Source: JAEUMW01 sp039807745
Lineage (GTDB): Bacteria > Pseudomonadota > Gammaproteobacteria > Burkholderiales > JAEUMW01
Reading direction: 5' to 3'
DNA length: 11,514 nt
Assembly (NCBI GenBank): GCA_039807745.1
Contig: JBDHRV010000119.1
Coordinates: forward strand, 1-11,514
Position numbers and translations under genes: made by a program. The notes beneath the pieces were generated by a model. That model did no database searches, had not been told where the DNA came from, and saw only the letters and a list, made by a program, of their open reading frames with translations. Shown one piece after another: positions 6,782 to 11,514 of this stretch (the first letter of the stretch is position 1; each line of letters opens with the position of its first letter).

Positions 6782-8332
6782 ATGGCGCTGAGCATGACAG
6801 AGTCGATACTTGGTTTGAGCGGATTGACGGGCATGCGAGCAAACCCCGGCACGCTGGGAACGCCCCAGGCAGGCGCAGTCAGCTTGGCCGGCTTCGATGC
6901 GGTGATCCAGGTGAGCCGACGTCTCATGCAGGCCGTGGTCGAGCAGTCGCTATCGGTCAACAACGTCGATGCGCCCGGCGCTATGGCACCGTGGAATTCG
7001 GTGGCGCTCCCAGCCTCGGTGCTCGCCGCGATCCCGCCGCGGGTACGGAACGTACTTTCGATCGTCCCGGCCTACGTCGAGGTGCGGCTGGTCGAACCGT
7101 ATCTGGCCGCCTTCCATTGGCCGCAGACCATCGTAATATCGCCGACCGGACCCGCCGCCCCTCACGTGGTCGGGCACCAGTCGCCGTCGGTGGATCTGGG
7201 CTGGCAGCTGCAAATCAACCTGGCCCAGCCCAGACTCACTTTGACGCCCGGGGAGACCGCTCGCACGCTCCCCGCCGGATCTTTCGGGCCGCCCATCCCG
7301 CCCCGCGCGGTCAATGTCGCCCCGCCGGCTGCCCCCAACACCGACAGCTACGACCGGACCACCCTGGCCACCGCGTCGGTCACCATGCCGGCCACTGCAT
7401 ACATCGACGTGAACACCAAACAGTGGTGTTTCGGTGTGAACCTCGACTTCTCGGCGACCTCGCCAACCATCACCTCGGGCGACACCGCGGTCACCGACTT
7501 TCTCACCACCGGCGACGGCAAGAACCTGTGCGATGGCGCGCTCGCCCCGCTCAAAGTCGCCGTCGTTCAATTGACACCGGAAGTCGCCCCGGGCGGCTCG
7601 CTGTCGGCGACGGCAGCGCAAGCCGGGGGCATGACGCCGTTCTCGGTCCAGGACATTCTGCTGTCCGACGCCAATGGAAATCCGGTGATCTGTTTGTGTG
7701 TCCATCTCGGTTCGGCGTCGGGTGGCGTGGCGCGGCTGGTGCAGCCCTTCCTCAACTTCGACGATTTTGCCTACGCCGTATCGACCAGTGTGCTGAGCCC
7801 GGCGTTGAAGGCGCGCTGGGCCATCGCCGCGGCCGGCCTGGCGAATGTCGCCATAGTGCCCGTCGACATCCCGCCAAGCGATGGCAACGCGGGGTTCACC
7901 GGCACCGCACGACTGCGGACCACATTCAGCAACAAGCTCGACGACGTCTCCATGCGCGCGGCCGCCGACAACGGCGGCGACACCATCCGGCTGCTGTCGA
8001 GCATGACGGTCCAACTGCTCCAATTGTGGGACAGCACCGGAAAACAGGTCACCGACCTGGGACCGCTCGCGCAGCCGGCCGAGTCCCCCCTGGTGGTCCC
8101 GATTCGATTGTTCGACAAGGACGCAGCGGACGGTGCCGCTCCACCCGCCGGCGTCGCCAATCTGTTGGTGCAGCTGTTGGCCACGATGGTCTATCCGTTG
8201 CTGAATCCGTTGCCGATCGATCCGACCACCATCTCCGGGTACGCCTCGGCCGCGTTGCAGACATTGGCGGTACGCTGGTCGTTGACCAAGGCGAACATCG
8301 TCGCACCCACCTCCGGTGTCTTCGAGGCCTGA
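6782..8332 (+). CDS. Unknown 516-residue protein, first gene of the cassette
   Basis: I do not recognise this protein. It is 516 residues long and rich in Ala, Val, Leu, Pro, Thr and Ser. It has no N-terminal signal peptide and no clear membrane helix, so a soluble cytoplasmic location is the simplest reading. Alternating hydrophobic and polar stretches with many prolines suggest mostly beta structure. An amphipathic segment at about 38-57 (GFDAVIQVSRRLMQAVVEQS) and a vaguely similar one near 327-345 (NFDDFAYAVSTSVLSPAL) both precede beta-rich stretches. That could mean two related domains, as in tandem TULIP lipid-binding proteins, but this is a guess from pattern only. Cysteines are few: one in QWCFG, one in NLCDG, and two in VICLCV. 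The ribosome binding site and unbroken frame argue for a real gene. Its stop is five bases from the next gene, so they form an operon. Confidence 0.85.
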   Translation: MALSMTESILGLSGLTGMRANPGTLGTPQAGAVSLAGFDAVIQVSRRLMQAVVEQSLSVNNVDAPGAMAPWNSVALPASVLAAIPPRVRNVLSIVPAYVEVRLVEPYLAAFHWPQTIVISPTGPAAPHVVGHQSPSVDLGWQLQINLAQPRLTLTPGETARTLPAGSFGPPIPPRAVNVAPPAAPNTDSYDRTTLATASVTMPATAYIDVNTKQWCFGVNLDFSATSPTITSGDTAVTDFLTTGDGKNLCDGALAPLKVAVVQLTPEVAPGGSLSATAAQAGGMTPFSVQDILLSDANGNPVICLCVHLGSASGGVARLVQPFLNFDDFAYAVSTSVLSPALKARWAIAAAGLANVAIVPVDIPPSDGNAGFTGTARLRTTFSNKLDDVSMRAAADNGGDTIRLLSSMTVQLLQLWDSTGKQVTDLGPLAQPAESPLVVPIRLFDKDAADGAAPPAGVANLLVQLLATMVYPLLNPLPIDPTTISGYASAALQTLAVRWSLTKANIVAPTSGVFEA

Positions 8333-8337
8333 TCACC

Positions 8338-9492
8338 ATGTCCAAGACCAACTTCATGACGGCTTTTCACGCCCACGCCAGGATGCCGCATCCCCATCTG
8401 CATCCGGTCAACCGCGCGACACTCCACGCCGACAGCGCGCTGGCCGTCGCCAAGGCCAAGGGCCTGATGGCCTACCAGCAGTACCTCGCGGCGGCGCGCG
8501 AGGTCAAGGCGCGCCGAGCCGGTGTGTCCGCCTCCTTCGAGCGCACGGTCCTGGCGCAGGCCGTTCAGGCACAGGGCGATCTGCAGGCGCTATGCGGGGC
8601 GGCGCTACGGGTTACCCAGCAGATCAATCAAACCGACTTCTGGGGCCAGATCTTCACTCATGTCGGCGCCACCCTCGACAAGGCCGGACCGCAGCACCTT
8701 GGTCAACTGTGGTCCGAGGCGTTGCAGACCATCCAGAAACATGACAGCGCACAGGTCTTCGCCAATGCGGGTCTGACCAGCGACCTCACCGATGCGATCA
8801 CTGGCGTCATGGCCAACGTGGACGCCACGCTGGCGAAGAAGAACGGCACGCTCACCGTGCAGATCACGGTGCCCGGCAACAAGGAACCGTCGGCCATCTC
8901 GCTGCTGGCGCCGGGTCGGCCGGTGATGGGCGTAACCGATCTGCTGCGCGCCCAGCAGTTCGACAGCATCGTGTCGGTCTTCACCAACAACGAGCCGGCC
9001 TACCTCGACGTAGTGGCGGTGCCCGGCGTGGCGGGGTATGAACCGGCGGACCTGACCGGGGTCGCGTCCATCCTGGCTCGCCAGCGCCTTGCCGATCATG
9101 TCCGCAAACTCCAGGACACCGGGCTGGCCACCTATCAGGGTCAGGATCCCCTCAGCGCTCTCATCGGGATCCTCATCGTGGGACTGGCGGTCGGGGCAGT
9201 AGCGGCGGTGGTCCTCGCCGGCTGTGACCCGCAACCTCCGCCGGAGCCGGGCGAGGTCGTCGGCAGTCCCGATTATCCGGAGGCGGTCTGCGTCGCCGCG
9301 TTCATCCTGCTGATGCTCGCAACAGCCGTACTGGGTGCAGCGGCGTTGTTGGCCGGCAGCGGCGGCAGTGCCGCTGCCTTTATCCTTGGAGAGGTCGCAC
9401 TCGGCGGGTACAGCGCTCTCCTCGTCGACTTGGTGAACCACTTTCCCCGCTTCAGCGCCTTCTCACCCACAGCACCGCCACCATCGGGGTGA
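8338..9492 (+). CDS. Unknown 384-residue protein with hydrophobic C-terminal third
   Basis: I do not recognise this protein. The first 30 residues are His-rich (His11, 13, 18, 20, 22 and 30, around HAHARMPHPHLHP), which could bind metal. Residues 31-165 look mainly helical and soluble, including an Ala/Gln/Arg/Lys-rich stretch. Residues 168-230 look beta-rich. The C-terminal third has a hydrophobic segment at about 272-295, a Pro-rich linker (DPQPPPEPGE), a second hydrophobic segment at about 316-340 and a third at about 345-366. It is therefore probably anchored in the inner membrane by its C-terminus, with no signal peptide. The tail reads FSPTAPPPSG. The start at 8338 has GAGG about ten bases upstream and is five bases after the previous stop. 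The stop overlaps the GTG start of the protease gene. Position and coupling suggest the three products act together; the function is unknown. Confidence 0.82.
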   Translation: MSKTNFMTAFHAHARMPHPHLHPVNRATLHADSALAVAKAKGLMAYQQYLAAAREVKARRAGVSASFERTVLAQAVQAQGDLQALCGAALRVTQQINQTDFWGQIFTHVGATLDKAGPQHLGQLWSEALQTIQKHDSAQVFANAGLTSDLTDAITGVMANVDATLAKKNGTLTVQITVPGNKEPSAISLLAPGRPVMGVTDLLRAQQFDSIVSVFTNNEPAYLDVVAVPGVAGYEPADLTGVASILARQRLADHVRKLQDTGLATYQGQDPLSALIGILIVGLAVGAVAAVVLAGCDPQPPPEPGEVVGSPDYPEAVCVAAFILLMLATAVLGAAALLAGSGGSAAAFILGEVALGGYSALLVDLVNHFPRFSAFSPTAPPPSG

Positions 9493-9923
9493 TCGCGCTT
9501 TCGATTTCCGCGGGTGCCGCAACGAAGCTCGCGGCCATCTGCCGGGACGCCCTTCCGCGCGAAGCGGCGGGCTTCCTGCTGGGGCGAGTCGACGACGGCA
9601 TTGCGATCGTCACGGATATCGAACCCGCCCGCGAATCGGCAACGGACATAGGCTCGTTCGCCATCCCAGACCACGAACTGCGTCGCGCGGCGGCTTACGC
9701 CGCGGACCGCGGCGAGCGCATTGTCGCGCTATACCATTCGCATCCGAGTGGCGAGACCCGACTCAGCGCGAGCGACCGCGCGGCGCTGCGCCATTCCCGG
9801 TGGCCTTGGGTCATTGTCACCGTCGCCATGGACGGGGGCGACGCGACGCTCTCCGGGTATGCGCCGGGAGAAGGCGGCATCGCCATACGCATCACGACAA
9901 TCGATCCAGCAATCCCCCGTTGA
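9489..9923 (+). CDS. JAB/JAMM (MPN) family metalloprotease, M67-type
   Basis: This is a 144-residue stand-alone JAB/MPN domain. The zinc site is complete: Glu25 in PREAAGFLLGR, then YHSHPSGETRLSASD (residues 82-96) with His83, His85 and Asp96. It matches the JAMM pattern HxH followed ten residues later by Asp, with the conserved Ser93 before the Asp. Members of this family cleave isopeptide or peptide bonds after ubiquitin or ubiquitin-like and sulfur-carrier proteins (Rpn11, AMSH, bacterial Mec+-type enzymes), so a peptidase role is likely. Its substrate is unknown. The start is GTG within GTGA, overlapping the previous stop by four bases, which implies translational coupling. There is no signal peptide, so it is cytoplasmic. 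No ThiS/MoaD-like protein, E1, E2 or cysteine synthase gene is adjacent in the window, unlike many bacterial JAMM loci. The family call is strong and the role is open. Confidence 0.9.
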   Translation: MIALSISAGAATKLAAICRDALPREAAGFLLGRVDDGIAIVTDIEPARESATDIGSFAIPDHELRRAAAYAADRGERIVALYHSHPSGETRLSASDRAALRHSRWPWVIVTVAMDGGDATLSGYAPGEGGIAIRITTIDPAIPR

Positions 9924-9994
9924 TTACGGCTGATAGCGAAGGGATAATCCCCGGGGGCGCCGTCTGAATTCCTTTAGCCTTGGGAGGAACTCAC
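9924..9994 (+). other. Intergenic gap before the octaheme cytochrome gene
   Basis: This 71-base gap holds the 11-base palindrome GGGATAATCCC (9941-9951, single-base centre), directly followed by a CCGGGGG stretch, and a strong Shine-Dalgarno near its right end. The palindrome could be a small operator, or chance. No clear terminator hairpin with a T run is seen after the protease gene. Confidence 0.35.
9982..9987 (+). promoter_or_regulatory. Strong Shine-Dalgarno for the octaheme cytochrome
   Basis: GGGAGG lies seven bases before the ATG at 9995. It fixes that start, which also gives a good Sec signal peptide. Confidence 0.7.
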
Positions 9995-11514
9995 ATGTTC
10001 AAGCTCATCGCTCGCGGTTGGATGGTCATCACGCTGGCGCTGGCCTCGCCATGGACGCTGGCGCAGATCTGGGACACGGTGCCGGACGAGACGCTCAAGG
10101 CGCTCAACGTCGAGCGCTCGGCCTCGCCGAAGCAGCTCTACGAGGCGCTGACCGCGCGCTACAAGGCCAACCTCACCAAGGGCAAGCTTGCCAAATGGTG
10201 GGAGCCGATACCGATGGACCAGTATCTCGCGCCGAGCCTGTTCTACAAGCCGCCGCCGGAGCTGAACATCGAAGTCACGCGCGAACAGTGCGTCGGCTGC
10301 CACGAGACAGTCACGCACGGCTGGGTGCAGTCGTGGCAGCAGAGCGTGCATGCCAATCTCGACGCGCTGCGCAAGCTGCCAGCCGGCGATACGCGCGCCT
10401 ACAAGACGACCATCCTCGCCGAGGTCGAGGCAGGGCTGCGCGCACAGGGTCTGCTGGACGCCGGCCGCCCGCTGCAGGAAGTCGGCTGCATCGATTGCCA
10501 CATGGGCGTCGGCAAGGCTGGCGGCAACCATGCGCGCGACCTGCACCTGCCGAGTCGCGCCGAATGCGGCACCTGTCACATCAAGCAGTTCGCCGAGGCC
10601 GAGTCCGAGCGCGACACCCAGGTCTGGCCGCAAAAGCAATGGGACCCGGGCCATCCGTCGCACGCGGTGGACTACACCGCCAACGTCGAGCTCGCGACCT
10701 GGGCGGCGCTGCAGCAGCGCGAGGTCGCCACCGCCTGTACGATGTGCCACTACAACCAGGCCAAGTGCGACGGCTGCCACACCCGCCACGACTTCTCGAC
10801 CGTCGAGGCGCGCAAGCCCGAGGCCTGTGCCACCTGCCACAACGGCGTCGATCACAACGAATACGAGCAGTACCTGCTCTCCAAGCACGGCACGCGCTAC
10901 CAAGTGCAGGGGGCCAGTTGGGACTGGAACGCGCGGCTGGCCGATGCCTACACCAAGGGGCGGCAGAGCGCGCCGACCTGCCAGACCTGCCATTTCGAGT
11001 ACAAGGGCCAGTACACGCACAACGTGACGCGCAAGGTGCGCTGGGGCTTCCTGCCATTCAAGAACATCGCCGACAACCTGGACCACCCCTGGTTCAAGGA
11101 GCGGAAGGACGCGTGGATGGCGACCTGCTCGCAATGCCACAGCCCGCGGTTCGCGACGACCTACCTGACCATGTCCGATACCGGCATCAAGGAGGGCGTC
11201 AAGCTGGTCGAGGACTCGCGCAAGGTGGTGCAAAAGCTCTTCGACGACAAGCTGATGGTCGGGCAAAAGACCAACCGGCCGGCGCCCCCTGAACCGGAGA
11301 AGGACGAACCGGGCGCCTTCAACTCGCTTTTCTTCAGCAAAGGCAATACGTCCACGGTGGTGGACCGCACCTTTGCCGAGATGTGGGAGCAGCATGTCGC
11401 GCGCTACATGAAGGGCCTGCAGCACGTCAACCCGGGCGGCTGGAGCTACACGCACGGCTGGTCCGACCTGATCAAGGACCAGACCATCATCAACGAGTAC
11501 GACACCGTGCTGCG
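9995..11514 (+). CDS. hao: Octaheme cytochrome c, hydroxylamine oxidoreductase family (3' end cut off)
   Basis: This periplasmic octaheme cytochrome c resembles hydroxylamine oxidoreductase (HAO), which in nitrifiers and methanotrophs oxidises hydroxylamine. The frame is open from 9995 to the right edge (506 codons), so the C-terminus is missing. The Sec signal (MFKLIARGWMVITLALAS...TLAQ) probably cleaves after Ala23. There are exactly eight CxxCH motifs, with first Cys at residues 99, 165, 191, 248, 258, 278, 329 and 378. The order and spacing match HAO, including the closely packed block CTMCH-x5-CDGCH and CATCHNGVDHN. The fourth, CTMCH, would hold the catalytic P460-type heme. In HAO that heme is crosslinked to a Tyr of a neighbouring subunit, beyond heme 8. 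Candidates here are Tyr471 and Tyr485, near MWEQHVARYMKGLQHVNPGG, but I cannot decide from sequence alone. Without that Tyr the enzyme would be a reductive type. No amo genes are seen. Confidence 0.85.
   Translation, partial: MFKLIARGWMVITLALASPWTLAQIWDTVPDETLKALNVERSASPKQLYEALTARYKANLTKGKLAKWWEPIPMDQYLAPSLFYKPPPELNIEVTREQCVGCHETVTHGWVQSWQQSVHANLDALRKLPAGDTRAYKTTILAEVEAGLRAQGLLDAGRPLQEVGCIDCHMGVGKAGGNHARDLHLPSRAECGTCHIKQFAEAESERDTQVWPQKQWDPGHPSHAVDYTANVELATWAALQQREVATACTMCHYNQAKCDGCHTRHDFSTVEARKPEACATCHNGVDHNEYEQYLLSKHGTRYQVQGASWDWNARLADAYTKGRQSAPTCQTCHFEYKGQYTHNVTRKVRWGFLPFKNIADNLDHPWFKERKDAWMATCSQCHSPRFATTYLTMSDTGIKEGVKLVEDSRKVVQKLFDDKLMVGQKTNRPAPPEPEKDEPGAFNSLFFSKGNTSTVVDRTFAEMWEQHVARYMKGLQHVNPGGWSYTHGWSDLIKDQTIINEYDTVL

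Noticed and set aside
6991..8337. Possible N-terminal extension of the 384-residue protein in a frame overlapping the 516-residue gene
   Set aside because: The upstream part of that frame is Arg/His/Gly-rich out-of-frame translation. Protein-like sequence begins at the ATG at 8338, which also has a ribosome binding site.
9217..9234. Lipobox-like LAGC within the 384-residue protein, as if a second small lipoprotein started inside
   Set aside because: No in-frame start codon with a ribosome binding site lies at the right distance upstream, and the hydrophobic stretch fits a membrane helix of the larger protein.
9453..9489. C-terminal PPPSG tail of the 384-residue protein as a ubiquitin-like tail for the JAMM protease
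   Set aside because: It lacks the Gly-Gly ending and is preceded by hydrophobic helices and a Pro-rich stretch, not a beta-grasp domain.
9974..11455. Long open frame on the minus strand, 493 codons, opposite the octaheme cytochrome
   Set aside because: It lies wholly opposite a convincing eight-heme gene. Its low-complexity Leu, Val, Ala, Arg and Gly composition is what a GC-rich antisense frame gives.

Overview
The window reads as ordinary GC-rich proteobacterial chromosome with every gene I can support on the + strand. The style of the SdhC, SdhD and SdhB proteins, together with a DUF1674/SDHAF4-type assembly factor, resembles Xanthomonadales-like gammaproteobacteria and alphaproteobacteria more than enterics. 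I favour a gammaproteobacterium, at low to moderate confidence. I see no insertion sequence, tRNA, rRNA or CRISPR array.

Layout, left to right. (1) At 1-2248 is the end of a multidrug efflux operon: the C-terminal part of an RND (HAE1-type) inner-membrane pump, then its NodT-type outer-membrane lipoprotein. The periplasmic adaptor must lie to the left, outside the window. (2) At 2382-3092 is a stand-alone FAD/NAD(P)H ferredoxin-reductase-type enzyme. (3) At 3046-6691 is a complete succinate dehydrogenase (complex II) operon in the order assembly factor, sdhC, sdhD, sdhA, sdhB. The assembly factor is a 60-residue SDHAF4/DUF1674 protein whose start lies inside the reductase gene. All heme, FAD, Fe-S and catalytic residues I checked are present. 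(4) At 6782-9923 is a tightly coupled three-gene cassette: a 516-residue protein I do not recognise, a 384-residue protein with a His-rich N-terminus and a hydrophobic C-terminal third, and a small JAB/JAMM-type metalloprotease with an intact zinc motif. (5) At 9995 to the right edge is most of an octaheme cytochrome c of the hydroxylamine oxidoreductase family. It carries a signal peptide and all eight CxxCH motifs but is cut off at its C-terminus.

The SDH block links the TCA cycle to the quinone pool, and the HAO-like cytochrome would act in the periplasm on hydroxylamine or related nitrogen compounds. The three-gene cassette between them is the part of the window least explained by known biology. 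It contains a predicted deubiquitinase-fold protease with no visible ubiquitin-like protein, E1 or E2 enzyme beside it, coupled to two proteins of unknown function. No gap between genes exceeds about 135 bases.
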